A stretch of 64,000 nucleotides of DNA, from positions 25,872-89,871 of the forward strand of contig CAVVCU010000016.1 in NCBI GenBank assembly GCA_963746825.1. The letters run 5' to 3'. Below, piece by piece: positions 27,574 to 37,159 of the stretch. The position numbers and the translations under genes were made by a program. This stretch comes from JACVRW01 sp963746825. Its GTDB lineage: Bacteria > Actinomycetota > Thermoleophilia > Solirubrobacterales > Thermoleophilaceae. Below the pieces are notes generated by a model. That model had not been told where the DNA came from. It searched no databases and saw only the letters and a list, made by a program, of their open reading frames with translations. The stretch's first letter is position 1, and every line of letters starts with the position of its first letter.

Positions 27574-29757
27574 CTAAACCGGGACCTTCTGGCGCTCCCG
27601 GTCGACCTCGCCGATCTCCGCGTCGACGCCCTCCGTACGGCGGCCCTCCAGAGAGACGTTCGGAAGCACGCGATCCAGCCACCCGGGCAGCCACCACGCC
27701 CGATCTCCGAGCAGCATGACCACCGCCGGCGCGATGACCATGCGCACGATCAGCACATCGATCAGGATCGCGAGGCCCAGACCGAGGCCGAACATCTTGC
27801 TGATCACGTCGCTCGCGGTGACAAAGCCCAGGAAGACCCCGGACATGATCAGGCCTGCGAACACCACGACCTTGCCGATTCGGCCCATCCCGTGGATCAC
27901 GCTTTCGCGAGGCCGGTCCCCCTCGTTGTATGCCTCGTGGATCCGGCTGAGCAGGAAGACGTTGTAGTCCATGCTGAGCCCGAACAGGATCGCGAACAGC
28001 ATGACCGGCAGGAACGAGATGATCGGGATGCCTGAGTCGGCGCCGATCAGGCTCGCGCCGATGCCCTCCTGGAAGACCGCTACGACCACGCCGTAGGCGG
28101 CGGCGACCGAGAGCAGGTTGAACACCGCGGAGACAAGCGGAATCCACAGCGACCTGAACACCATCACCAGCAGCAGCACCGACAGCCCGATCACGACCGC
28201 AATGAACAGGGGCAGGCGTCCGGCGACCTTGTCGGACACGTCCTCGAAGCCGGCGGTGTTGCCCCCCACGTAGACCTTCAGGGGCGTGTCGGCGATCGCT
28301 CGGGGGATGACATTCCCGCGCAGCCGGTCGAGTAGCGCGGACGTCTCGGCGTCCTGGGGCGCGGTGGTCGGGATGGCGAAGATCGTCGCCATCTCGCCGT
28401 CCTCGCTGAGCGACGCCGGAGGCACCGAGGCGATTCCGGGCGTGTCGGCCACCGCCTGCTGCAGCGCGGTCAACTGCTGCTCGGTCTCAGGCGCGCCCTT
28501 CGGCGTGTCGACCGCGAGCAGGAACGGGCCATTCGAGCCCGGCCCGAACGCCTCGGTCAGCTGGTCGTAAGCGACGCGCTGCGTGCGCGACTCCGGCTGG
28601 TTGCCGTCGTCGGGCTGTCCGATCCGGATCTGGGTGACCGGGAACGCGAAGACCAGCAGGACCGCGACGCCCACGGCGATCGACACCCACGGCCGGCGGG
28701 TCACGATCTCACCCCAGCGGCTGAATGCAGGCGAAGCCTGCACGTGCTCGGCCTTCTTCGGCACCAGCCTGCGCCCGAAGGCGCCCATCATGATGGGGAG
28801 GATCGTCAGCGCCGACACGACCACCGCGCCGATCGCGATCGCCGCACCGAGACCCATCTTCCCGACGTAGGGGACGCCGATCACCAACAGGCCGGCGATC
28901 GCCACCATGACGATCAGGCCGGCGGCCACCACCGTGGTGCCAGACGTTGCGGCCGAACGCGCGACAGCGTCCTGCATGCTGTCACCCGCGGCCCGCTGCT
29001 CGCGGTAGCGGCCGATGATCAGCAGCGCGTAGTCGATGCCGGCGCCGAGCCCGAGCATCACCGCGATTACCGCAGCGAACGTGGGCAGGCCGAGCGGTGC
29101 CGCCAGCACAGTGAGCAGGATCTGGCCCGCCGCGACGCCGATCAGCGCGCCGATGAGCGTCGCGCCCATCGCCCAGCCGGAGCGAAAGAGCAGTGTCAGC
29201 AGCACGATCGCGATGAGCACGCCGATGAGCTCACCCACGGGGGCTTCCTCCTCGGAAGCCAGGTCGATCAGAACACCCCGCGCCTCGACCTGAACGTCCG
29301 GCTCGGCGGTCTCGCCGGCCGCGATCAGCGCCTCGCCCTGCTCCTTCTCGACCTCTCCGGGCTCAGTTGAGTAGCGCACGTCAACCGCCGCCAGGCGCCC
29401 ATCCTCCGAAACCTGGCCCCCCCGATCGAACGGGCTCGCCACCAGCTCGACGCCGTCGAGCTCGCGGACCTCGGCCAGGGCACCCTCGATCGCGGCCTTG
29501 GGCGCCGGATCGGACACCTTGCCGTCGTCGACCGTGAAGACAAGCGTTGAGTCCGCCCCGCCGAACGCGGGCGAGTGCGCCTGGAAGAGATCGATCGCCT
29601 GCTGAGACTCGGCCCCCGGAAGGGAGTAGTCGTCGCTGGCCCCATCGCTGGCGCCGGCCGCCAGGACGAGTAGCACCAGGACGCCGATCGCCGCCACGAG
29701 GCTGCGCTTCCAGTGCGAGGACAGGGTGCGCGCCAGGCGCGCGAGGAGCTGGGGCAT
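27574..29757 (-). CDS. MMPL/RND-family membrane transporter
   Basis: 727 residues in two matching halves, each with an extracytoplasmic loop and a cluster of helices. Features are LGLGAGIDYALLIIGRYREQ in the first half and FGLSMDYNVFLLSRIHEAY in the second, the paired proton-relay and signature regions of MmpL/HpnN proteins. Such transporters move lipids, hopanoids or drugs across the inner membrane using the proton gradient. No neighbour suggests a substrate. A 12-bp palindrome lies 30 bases before the start. Confidence 0.88.
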   Translation of the reverse strand: MPQLLARLARTLSSHWKRSLVAAIGVLVLLVLAAGASDGASDDYSLPGAESQQAIDLFQAHSPAFGGADSTLVFTVDDGKVSDPAPKAAIEGALAEVRELDGVELVASPFDRGGQVSEDGRLAAVDVRYSTEPGEVEKEQGEALIAAGETAEPDVQVEARGVLIDLASEEEAPVGELIGVLIAIVLLTLLFRSGWAMGATLIGALIGVAAGQILLTVLAAPLGLPTFAAVIAVMLGLGAGIDYALLIIGRYREQRAAGDSMQDAVARSAATSGTTVVAAGLIVMVAIAGLLVIGVPYVGKMGLGAAIAIGAVVVSALTILPIMMGAFGRRLVPKKAEHVQASPAFSRWGEIVTRRPWVSIAVGVAVLLVFAFPVTQIRIGQPDDGNQPESRTQRVAYDQLTEAFGPGSNGPFLLAVDTPKGAPETEQQLTALQQAVADTPGIASVPPASLSEDGEMATIFAIPTTAPQDAETSALLDRLRGNVIPRAIADTPLKVYVGGNTAGFEDVSDKVAGRLPLFIAVVIGLSVLLLVMVFRSLWIPLVSAVFNLLSVAAAYGVVVAVFQEGIGASLIGADSGIPIISFLPVMLFAILFGLSMDYNVFLLSRIHEAYNEGDRPRESVIHGMGRIGKVVVFAGLIMSGVFLGFVTASDVISKMFGLGLGLAILIDVLIVRMVIAPAVVMLLGDRAWWLPGWLDRVLPNVSLEGRRTEGVDAEIGEVDRERQKVPV

Positions 29758-29786
29758 GCTGTGCCTTTCGAGCGCGGATCAACCGA

Positions 29787-29798
29787 GCCCATATGGGC
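29787..29798. promoter_or_regulatory. Perfect 12-bp palindrome upstream of the MMPL gene
   Basis: GCCCATATGGGC is self-complementary and contains an AT-rich centre. It sits 30 bp upstream of the MMPL start, where a TetR/MarR-type repressor would act. No regulator gene is adjacent, so the binding protein is unknown. Confidence 0.35.
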
Positions 29799-29927
29799 GA
29801 TCCCGCCGGGCCGGCGGGGAACGCCGAGAGAACGCGCGGCCGTTACGCGAGTCAGACGTCGCAGCCGCAGTACCAAGTCCGCTCGGCACTATAGGCGGGC
29901 TTTCGCCCGAGGGACGCCGCGGCTGAG

Positions 29928-30066
29928 CCAAGCCGCCGCGGACATCGCGAACGAGGCCGGAGCGGGCACCGTGCTCGTGGGCGTCGCACACTCAAACGCG
30001 GATGCGATCCGCTTCTACGAACGGGAAGGGTTCAAGCCGTTCGACGTCTCGCTGACGAGATCGTGA
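29928..30066 (+). pseudogene. GNAT acetyltransferase C-terminal remnant
   Basis: An open frame ending at 30066 reads AAADIANEAGAGTVLVGVAH then NADAIRFYEREGFKPF, which is the acetyl-CoA-binding C-terminal portion of a GNAT (N-A-x-x-F-Y-x-x-x-G-F). No N-terminal acetyltransferase sequence precedes it; the frame upstream is not coding-like. It appears to be a decayed gene tail. The rest of the interval 29758-30218 shows nothing further. Confidence 0.6.
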
Positions 30067-30218
30067 GGCGACCCAAGGGCCTAGCGGGCGTGAGCCGCTC
30101 CTCCGTCTCGGGACTGACCGAAGAAATCGCACTCTTGGCGTGCCTCTTCGGACCGAGTGAGGTCTGGTCCCGGTGTCCACCCCCGGACCTCCTCCTCTGC
30201 ACGACGACGAAGAGTCCG

Positions 30219-30749
30219 CTAAGCGCACTCCTGCCACTTCACGTATGGCATCACTCCGCTCTTGATGCCGAACACCCTGCCGTTGTCGATCTCGAACACG
30301 AAGCGGCGCTCGCGGCCGCGCTTCCACACAAGGTTGAAGCCCTCCGGTGCGCCAATGTTGACGGTGCGCTCGGAGCCGGGGTAGAGCCGGCGCACGCGTC
30401 GCGCGCTGGTGCCGACTCCTACGCCCTTGGGCGTCGAGAATTCTCGGCGCGGGCGCGACGTGGTGACCGCCCGGAGCTTCCCCCCCACGAACATGAGCGT
30501 CGGCCCCTGACCGGTGCCGGGCGGGCCGGCGTCAAGGTACGTGCACTCGTTCACCCGCGACTTGACCATCCAGACACCCGCGGCGTCGCGAGCCTGCTTG
30601 ACAGTCATCCCAAAGCGCACCTCCCCGATGCCCTTCAGGTGGAGGTCGTGGACGCCGGGGACGAGGCCGGGCACCTGAGCGACGGCCGACGCAGCACCCC
30701 CGATCGCGGCGACCAGCGCCAACGCGACTATCCCGGACCGGATCGGCAT
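30219..30749 (-). CDS. Secreted protein of unknown function
   Basis: 176 residues with a signal peptide (GIVALALVAAIGGAASAVAQ). The mature part contains LHLKGIGEVRFGMTVKQARD and WKRGRERRFVFEIDNGRVFG, a layout seen in many secreted actinobacterial proteins whose 'I..G.s...v...lG' repeat resembles a BLIP/SmpA fold. The two Cys residues (NECTYL, WQECA) could form a disulfide. I recognise no specific function. Confidence 0.6.
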   Translation of the reverse strand: MPIRSGIVALALVAAIGGAASAVAQVPGLVPGVHDLHLKGIGEVRFGMTVKQARDAAGVWMVKSRVNECTYLDAGPPGTGQGPTLMFVGGKLRAVTTSRPRREFSTPKGVGVGTSARRVRRLYPGSERTVNIGAPEGFNLVWKRGRERRFVFEIDNGRVFGIKSGVMPYVKWQECA

Positions 30750-31079
30750 GCGCGGCACGGTAGCGGGATGCCGGCGCACGGGCGTCGCCCGCTCGAGGCG
30801 GGTCGGCGAGCTCGACCGGCACCGTCCGCTCGTGGCCACCCGGCTGGCTCGCAACCGCCGCACGAAGCACCACCATCGCAGCGGCGTCGCCGTGGCCGTC
30901 ACGTGCCGTCCAGCGCAACCGAAGCGGTTAGGCACCGGAGCCCCACACCGTAGGGCGCAGTCCGGCCGAGCCTGACGGCTCGCGCTGCTCGCGCATTGCG
31001 ACACTCGCTGACGGGCCTCTTCGATTGCTCGTGGCAGGCGAAAGCGATAGCGTCCTTGAAACGACCGACGGAGGAACCG
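30750..31079. other. Divergent intergenic region of 330 bp
   Basis: The interval separates two secreted-protein genes transcribed away from each other. Apart from GGAGG at 31070-31074, which serves the rightward gene, I see no repeat, hairpin or RNA motif I would defend. AT-richer patches near 31040-31060 may hold a promoter. Confidence 0.5.
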
Positions 31080-31652
31080 ATGGTCAGTTCGACAAGAGTC
31101 GCAGCGCTGCTGGCCGGGGCTGTGGCCACGGTAGCGCTGACGGGCGTTGCGGACGCAGCGACCTACCGAGTGGCGGGCAAGCAGGTGGCGGTCAACGTCG
31201 ATGCGAGCGGCGCCGGTCAGTACAAGATGCGTGGTGGGCTCAGGGGCAAGTGGACGATCAACGAGCTCACGGAGGTGCCGTTGACGTCGCCTTACCCGAA
31301 CTACGAGGCGCAGGGCACGGAACTGTTCAAGGGTTGTATCGACCGGCGCCGTGACCGCTCCTGTAAGGGCGACCCGTCCGGCACGCTGTCGTTCACGATC
31401 CGCTACTGGGCGCTGTACGGCTCCGCGGACCCGGACTCGCTGATCTGGGGCTCCTGCTGGCATCCGGTGGTCGAAGGAACGGGTGACTTCGAGGACGCAG
31501 AGGGCGTGCTGACGATGGTCGACTCGCCCACCAAGCGGGGCGTCAGAACCGACTACATCGGCACGCTTACGCTGGCGGGCACAGGGGCGTCGTCCGCGCG
31601 CGCCGTTAAGACGAGCGCCGGCGCGAGCGCCGCCACACAACCCGGCTGCTGA
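31080..31652 (+). CDS. Secreted protein of unknown function
   Basis: 190 residues. The ATG at 31080 has GGAGG six bases upstream and opens a signal peptide (VAALLAGAVATVALTGVADA). The mature domain (VDASGAGQYKMRGGLRGKWT, then GTLSFTIRYWALYGSADP) looks like a small beta-barrel/lipocalin-like fold with three Cys. C-terminal GASSARAVKTS is low-complexity. No family recognised. Confidence 0.65.
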   Translation: MVSSTRVAALLAGAVATVALTGVADAATYRVAGKQVAVNVDASGAGQYKMRGGLRGKWTINELTEVPLTSPYPNYEAQGTELFKGCIDRRRDRSCKGDPSGTLSFTIRYWALYGSADPDSLIWGSCWHPVVEGTGDFEDAEGVLTMVDSPTKRGVRTDYIGTLTLAGTGASSARAVKTSAGASAATQPGC

Positions 31653-31858
31653 GCACCCCGAGCGCGGCCGCGGTGGCGCTTGCCACTCGCGGCCACGATC
31701 GGGGAAGCAGCGCGATGGCCAGGGCCGCAGCTCGCTCGAAGTTCACGCTCCCGACATTCCTCCCATACACCAGCTCGGACGCTTGACGGCCAGGCGCCTG
31801 CTCCTGCCGCAACGCAGCACTACGCCGACTCGGCCAAGAGGCCAGTGATGGGCGGGCA

Positions 31859-32470
31859 TCAGAAGTCGATCCGCATCACCACACGTCGCAGGGTCGGGCG
31901 GCTGACCTTGTTGAAGCCGGCGTCAGCGAAAACGCCTTCGGTGCCGACGTGGAGCTCCTCCAAGATGACGTTCTTGGTGCTCAGCGGGTAGCCCTCGATG
32001 GCGCGGGCGCCGCGGTCGCGGGCCAAGTCCACTGCGGCGCGCGCGAGAGCCCGGCTGATGCCGCGCTTGCGGAAGCCCGCGCGGGTGAACAGGCAGGTCA
32101 CGGCCCAGACGGTGTCGTCAGTCTTGTCCTCCGCGCGACGCTCCCAGGGGACGCGGTTGCTGCGCACCAGACCCTCGTAGGCGGTGCGCGGCTCAACCGC
32201 GCACCAGCCGACCGGCTCGCCATTGAGGTACGCGACGAGGCCGCTGGTCCTGCCCGACCTGGGTTGGCCGCAGCCTGTCTGCTGCCGCAGACGATGGGCG
32301 CGTTCCTCCACGGGAAACGAGGCAAAGGACTCCCGCGGCCGTAGCTTGTATCGCTGGCATTGACACCTTGACGCCTGGCCGCGCGTGCCGAAGACCGTCT
32401 GCAGGTCTTCCCAGCTCGCTTCGTTGGCGGGCACGACTGAGAGCGAGGGTTTGGTTACCGTCATGCGCAA
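31859..32470 (-). CDS. GNAT-family N-acetyltransferase
   Basis: 203 residues. VTCLFTRAGFRKRGISRALA is motif A, which binds acetyl-CoA through the R-x-x-G-I/V loop, and EGYPLSTKNVILEELHVGT leads to motif B with FADAGFNKV. A cysteine-rich N-terminal segment (RCQCQRYKLR) is typical of a group of acetyltransferases also seen in Bacillus YkkB-like annotations. The start is at 32470, or 32464. The 31653-31858 interval upstream of its stop holds no recognisable feature. Confidence 0.82.
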   Translation of the reverse strand: MRMTVTKPSLSVVPANEASWEDLQTVFGTRGQASRCQCQRYKLRPRESFASFPVEERAHRLRQQTGCGQPRSGRTSGLVAYLNGEPVGWCAVEPRTAYEGLVRSNRVPWERRAEDKTDDTVWAVTCLFTRAGFRKRGISRALARAAVDLARDRGARAIEGYPLSTKNVILEELHVGTEGVFADAGFNKVSRPTLRRVVMRIDF

Positions 32471-32621
32471 GATTTTGCAGGGCGAGTGGGCCTACCGGCA
32501 CCCGGTCCTGCACCTCCCCTCGAGCGAGCGCGACGCGTGCCCCGAGCGTCAGCGAGGGCGTGCGAAAGGAAATTTGTCGGACAGGACCCGCGCCTGGCCG
32601 GTTGGTCCCTGGGCCGGCCCG

Positions 32622-34088
32622 CTACAGATTCACCGCGACGTACTTGGTCTCCAGGAACTCCTCGATCCCCTCGGTGCCGCCCTCGCGGCCGATGCCGGAC
32701 TGCTTGACGCCTCCGAACGGCGCGCCCGCGTTGGAGACCATGCCCTGGTTGAGCCCCACCATTCCGGTGTGCAGGCCCTCGCACACGCGGATCGCGCGCT
32801 TGATGTCGCGCGTGAACACGTAGGCCACCAGGCCGTACTCGGTGTCGTTGGCCCGGGCGATCGCGTCCTCCTCGGACTCGAACGTGTTCACCGGCGCTAC
32901 GGGCCCGAAGATCTCCTCGTGCAGCACGCGCGCGTCGTCGGTCACCCCGCCGAGCACCGTGGGCGGGTAGAAGTAGCCGCGGCCGTCGGGGATCTCGCCG
33001 CCCACCACGCAGGTGGCGCCCTTGTCGAGCGCGTCCTGCACGAGCTCGGCCACCTTCTCGCGCGACGGCTGGTCGATCAGCGGGCCGACCTTCACGTCCT
33101 CCTCGGTGCCGCGGCCGAGCTTCAGCGCGCCCATCTGCTCGGCCAGGCGCCGCTCGAACTCCTCGCGCACCGGCTCGGCCACGTGGAAGCGGTTGGCCGA
33201 GGTGCAGGCCTCGCCGATGTTGCGCATCTTGGCCAGCATCGCTCCGTCCACGGCCGCGTCGAGATCGGCGTCCTCGAAGATCAGGAACGGGGCGTTGCCG
33301 CCCAGCTCCATCGACGTCTTCAGCACGTTCTTGGCCGAGGCCTCGATCAGCTTGCGCCCCACCTCGGTGGAGCCGGTGAAGGAGAGCTTGCGCAGCCGAT
33401 CGTCCTCGATCAGCGGCCCGGTGGTAGAGCCTGACGAGGAGGTGGTGAGGATGTTGAGCGCACCGGCCGGTAGCCCGGCCTCCTCCAGGATCTGCGCCAT
33501 GGCGAGCATGCACAGCGGCGTCTGCTGCGCGGGCTTGACCACCGACGCGCAGCCCGCCGCGATGGCCGGACCCACCTTGCGCGTTCCCATCGCCATGGGG
33601 AAGTTCCAGGGCGTGATCATCAGCGCCGGCCCGACGGGCTGCTTCATCACCAGCACCCGGCTGGTGCCGTTGCCGAACTGCTTGTAGTTGCCGTCGATGC
33701 GCAGGGCCTCGCCCGAGTACCAGCGAAAGAAGTCGGCCGCGTAGATGATCTCCGCCTTGGACTCCGCCACCGGCTTGCCCATCTCGAGCGTCATCAGCGT
33801 GGCGAGCTCGTCGGCCCGCGAGGTCATCAGCTCGAACGCCTTCCAGAGAATCCCGGCGCGGTCGTTGGGCGGCACGGCGGCGAACTCGGCCTGGGTGGCG
33901 ACGGCGGCGTCGAGGGCGGCCATGGCGTCCTCGGTGGTCCCGTCGGCGACCTCGCAGATCGGCTCCTCGGTCGAGGGGTCGATCACCTCGAGCGTGTCCC
34001 CACTCGAGGCGTCGCGCCACTCCCCTCCGATGAATAGCTTCTTCTTGACCCCGTCCACGACGGTCTGCTCAGCGGTGGCGATGCTCAT
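32622..34088 (-). CDS. gabD: NAD(P)-dependent succinate-semialdehyde dehydrogenase-like enzyme
   Basis: 488 residues of the aldehyde dehydrogenase superfamily, SSADH subgroup. TPWNFPMAMGTRKVGPAIAAG binds cofactor, SFTGSTEVGRKLIE continues the Rossmann part, MELGGNAPFLIF holds the general-base Glu, and IGEACTSANRFHV contains the nucleophile Cys. GGVKQSGIGREGG closes the site. Its ATG overlaps the stop of the upstream TPP-enzyme gene (ATGA), so the two are translationally coupled. Together they could convert a 2-oxo acid to the next-shorter acid through a semialdehyde. Confidence 0.88.
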   Translation of the reverse strand: MSIATAEQTVVDGVKKKLFIGGEWRDASSGDTLEVIDPSTEEPICEVADGTTEDAMAALDAAVATQAEFAAVPPNDRAGILWKAFELMTSRADELATLMTLEMGKPVAESKAEIIYAADFFRWYSGEALRIDGNYKQFGNGTSRVLVMKQPVGPALMITPWNFPMAMGTRKVGPAIAAGCASVVKPAQQTPLCMLAMAQILEEAGLPAGALNILTTSSSGSTTGPLIEDDRLRKLSFTGSTEVGRKLIEASAKNVLKTSMELGGNAPFLIFEDADLDAAVDGAMLAKMRNIGEACTSANRFHVAEPVREEFERRLAEQMGALKLGRGTEEDVKVGPLIDQPSREKVAELVQDALDKGATCVVGGEIPDGRGYFYPPTVLGGVTDDARVLHEEIFGPVAPVNTFESEEDAIARANDTEYGLVAYVFTRDIKRAIRVCEGLHTGMVGLNQGMVSNAGAPFGGVKQSGIGREGGTEGIEEFLETKYVAVNL

Positions 34089-35728
34089 GTTGCGACGGTC
34101 TCCGTTCCTAGTTCCTCGTGAATGGCGATATCGATCGAGTAGTCGATCGGCAGCACGATCAGCGACGGCAGGTCCAGCTCCAGCGCGTGACGCAGGTGCT
34201 CGCCGAAGCTGTCGGCCGAGTCGCAGCGCCAGGCCGGCACGCCGAAGCTCTCGGCCAGCTTGACGAAATCGGGGTTGGTGAAGTCCGTGCCGAAGTGGCT
34301 GCCGAACTTCTTGTCCTGCTTCCAGACGATCGACCCGTACTGGCTGTTCTCCCAGACCACGTTGACGATCGGCGTCTTGAGCCGGACCGCGGTCTCGAGC
34401 TCCTGGCTGTTCATCAGGAACCCGCCGTCGCCGTTGACGGTGACCACATTGCGCTCGGGATGCACGATCTTGGCCGCGATCGCCGCCGGCAGGGCGAAGC
34501 CCATCCCGGCGAGGCCGTTGGCGATCAGCACCGTGTTGGGCTCGTAGGCCGGGAACATGCGCGCGATCCACAGCTTGTGCAGCCCCACGTCGGAGATCAG
34601 GATGTCCTCGCGCCCCAGCGCCCGGCGGATGTCCCACAGCGCCCGCGGCGGCTGCATCGGGAAGGCGTCGTCGTCCTTGGCCGCCTCGAAGCGCCCCAGG
34701 ACGAGCTCGCGCAGGCGGTCCGAGCCGCCGGAGTGGGGCACGTGCCGGCATTCCTCGGCCAGCCGGGTGAGGATGTTGTAGAGGTCGCCTACGAGCTCGA
34801 CCTCGGGCATGAAGAACGCGTCCGTCTCGGCGGCCACGGAGTCGATGCAGATGATCCGCTTGTCTCGCCCGGGATTCCAGTGCTCGGGCGAGTGCTCCAC
34901 GAGGTCGTAGCCGATGGCCAGCACCAGGTCGGCGTCCTCGAAGCCGGCCATCGTGTAGTCGCCGGACTGCAGGCCGACGGTGCCGAGCGCCTTGGGGTTG
35001 TCGGGCGGCAGAAGGCCCTTGCCCATGAACGTCTCGGCCACGGGGATCCCGGTCGAGCGCACGAACTCGCGCAGGGCGGCCCCGGCCCGGCCGCGAATCA
35101 CGCCGTTGCCCGCGAGCGCCACCGGGTTGATGGCGCCGCGGATTAGGTCGGCCGCCTTGAGCAGCTCGCGCGCGGCGGGCTCCGGGCGGGCCTGACGCCG
35201 GCGCGGCAGCGGCTCGCCCTCGACCTCGTCCGCCATCACGTCCTCCGGCAGCTCGATATGCGTGGAGCCGGGCTTCTCGGCCTCCGCGAGCTTGAAGGCC
35301 TTGCGCACGACCTCGGGAATGATCGCCGCGTCGGCCAGGCGGGCGTTCCACTTCGTTATCGGGCGCATCACCCGCAGCAGGTCGATGTACTGATGCGATT
35401 CCTTGTGCATGCGCTCGAGGTCGCCCTGGCCGGTCAGCGCCACGAGCGGGGAGCGGTCGAGAAAGGCGTCGGCCACGGGCGTGACGAGGTTCAGGGCGCC
35501 GGGGCCGAGCGTGCCCAGGCAGACACCGGCGCGGCCGGTGAGCCGCCCGTACACGTCGGCCATGTAGGCGCCGCCCTGCTCGTGGCGAACGGGGATGAAA
35601 TCGACGCTGGAGCGCGAAAGGGACTCGTTGAGATCGAGCGTCTCCTCCCCCGGAATGCCGAATACGTGCTTGACGCCCTCGGCCTCGAGGCACTCCACGA
35701 ACAGATCGGACGCTTTGCGCTTGGCCAT
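34085..35728 (-). CDS. TPP-dependent 2-oxo acid decarboxylase / acetolactate synthase-like enzyme
   Basis: 547 residues. The pyrimidine domain has the catalytic Glu in RHEQGGAYMADVYGRLTG, the middle domain carries VALAGNGVIRGRAG, and the PP domain has the TPP/Mg motif VNGDGGFLMNSQELETA. Sequence, length, and the absence of a regulatory small subunit argue against a biosynthetic acetolactate synthase. The arrangement with SSADH is that of cyanobacterial 2-oxoglutarate decarboxylase, which yields succinate semialdehyde. The ATG at 35728 gives the standard N terminus (DLFVECLEAEGVKHVFG). Confidence 0.75.
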   Translation of the reverse strand: MAKRKASDLFVECLEAEGVKHVFGIPGEETLDLNESLSRSSVDFIPVRHEQGGAYMADVYGRLTGRAGVCLGTLGPGALNLVTPVADAFLDRSPLVALTGQGDLERMHKESHQYIDLLRVMRPITKWNARLADAAIIPEVVRKAFKLAEAEKPGSTHIELPEDVMADEVEGEPLPRRRQARPEPAARELLKAADLIRGAINPVALAGNGVIRGRAGAALREFVRSTGIPVAETFMGKGLLPPDNPKALGTVGLQSGDYTMAGFEDADLVLAIGYDLVEHSPEHWNPGRDKRIICIDSVAAETDAFFMPEVELVGDLYNILTRLAEECRHVPHSGGSDRLRELVLGRFEAAKDDDAFPMQPPRALWDIRRALGREDILISDVGLHKLWIARMFPAYEPNTVLIANGLAGMGFALPAAIAAKIVHPERNVVTVNGDGGFLMNSQELETAVRLKTPIVNVVWENSQYGSIVWKQDKKFGSHFGTDFTNPDFVKLAESFGVPAWRCDSADSFGEHLRHALELDLPSLIVLPIDYSIDIAIHEELGTETVAT

Positions 35729-35794
35729 CGAAACTGACGATACCCGGCCCGCAGTCCCGCTACCTTGAGCCGTTGGACGGTTTAAGAGACCCGT

Positions 35795-37159
35795 ATGCGC
35801 CGCCTTCTCCTCATCGCAGCTCTGGCCCTGCTCGCCGCCGTTCCCACGGCGGACGCGGCCGTTCGCCACGTCGTGCGCGGCGCCGGGTTCGGGCACGGCA
35901 TCGGCATGAGCCAGTACGGCGCCTACGGCTTCGCGCTCAAGGGCCGCGGCTACGCGCAGATCATGGCCCACTACTACCGGGGCACGCGCCTCGGCGAGGC
36001 GCCGAGCCGCGCGGTGCGGGTGCTCCTGCAGCCCAACGACCCCTACATCCGCGTGCGCGGCGCGTCGAGCATCGGCGGGGAGCCCCTCCGGCCGGGCTCA
36101 ACCTACGTGGCCCGTGAGTCCGCCGGCCGGGTGAAGGTGACCACGGGCAGCGGTCGGCGAGTCGGGACTTTCGGCAACGGCGCGCGCTTCGAGGGACCGG
36201 GCGCGCTTCGGCTGCTCGGCCCGGCGCTCAACGGCATCTCCAGCGGGCTCTACCGGGGCGCGGCCGAGATCCGCACCGACGGGGCCGGCGTGACCGCCAT
36301 CAACGTGCTCGACATCGACTCCTACGTGCGCGGGGTGGTGGCCGGAGAGATGCCCTCCTCGTGGCCGCTCGAGGCGCTGAAGGCCCAGGCGGTCACGGCG
36401 CGCACGTACGCGCTCGCCACGCGCAAGACCACCGGGCTGTTCGACCAGTACCCCGACACCCGCTCCCAGGTCTACCGGGGCGTGACCGGCGAGAGCGTGC
36501 GCTCGGACGCGGCCGTGCGCGGAACGGCCGGGCGCGTGCTCACCTACGGCGGCCAGCCGGCCGTCACCTACTACTTCTCCACCTCGGGCGGCCATACCGA
36601 GAACGTCGAGTTCTCCTTCGTGGGCTCTCTGTCCAAGCCGTGGCTGGTCGGCGTGACCGACCCCTACGACACGCAGTCGCCCTACCACCGCTGGACCGCC
36701 ACCTTCTCGGCCGCCACGCTCGACGCCGCCCTGGGGGCGCCCGGGCGCTTCAAGAGCGTGACCGTGCTCAAGCGGGGCGTCTCGCCGCGCGTGGTGCGCG
36801 CCCGCGTCAACGGCACAGCGGGCTCGCGTGTGGTCACCGGCCCGCAGATCCGCGCCGCCCTGGGATTGCGCGACACCTGGTTCACCTTCGTGCGCGTGTC
36901 CTCGAGCCGGAGGCGGGCGGGGATCGCCCGCCTGGCCGCCTCGGGCCCGGTGCTGACCAGCCCCGCGCTCGTGGGTCGCTTCTCGCCCGCGCCGCGTCGC
37001 CGCGAACTGGTGGTGGAGCGGCGAGCCGGACGGCGCTGGACGCCGGTCGGCCGCACCCGGACCAGCGAATCCGGCGGTTACGATGCGAGCGTGGCCCGGT
37101 CGGGGATCTATCGCGTGCGCGCCGGCCGAGTGGCGGGCTCCGCGGTTCGCGTGCGGTGA
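35795..37159 (+). CDS. Secreted SpoIID/LytB-domain protein
   Basis: 454 residues with a signal peptide (LLLIAALALLAAVPTADAAV). GFGHGIGMSQYGAYGFALKG and YVRGVVAGEMPSSWPLEALK with AQAVTARTYALATRK are the SpoIID/LytB signature; the Glu in GEMPSSW is the catalytic residue of SpoIID lytic transglycosylases. A C-terminal domain of about 100 residues (RRAGIARLAASGPVL) follows. It would act on peptidoglycan outside the cell. Its stop overlaps the next start (GTGA), linking it to the SGNH/MBOAT cluster. Confidence 0.88.
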   Translation: MRRLLLIAALALLAAVPTADAAVRHVVRGAGFGHGIGMSQYGAYGFALKGRGYAQIMAHYYRGTRLGEAPSRAVRVLLQPNDPYIRVRGASSIGGEPLRPGSTYVARESAGRVKVTTGSGRRVGTFGNGARFEGPGALRLLGPALNGISSGLYRGAAEIRTDGAGVTAINVLDIDSYVRGVVAGEMPSSWPLEALKAQAVTARTYALATRKTTGLFDQYPDTRSQVYRGVTGESVRSDAAVRGTAGRVLTYGGQPAVTYYFSTSGGHTENVEFSFVGSLSKPWLVGVTDPYDTQSPYHRWTATFSAATLDAALGAPGRFKSVTVLKRGVSPRVVRARVNGTAGSRVVTGPQIRAALGLRDTWFTFVRVSSSRRRAGIARLAASGPVLTSPALVGRFSPAPRRRELVVERRAGRRWTPVGRTRTSESGGYDASVARSGIYRVRAGRVAGSAVRVR

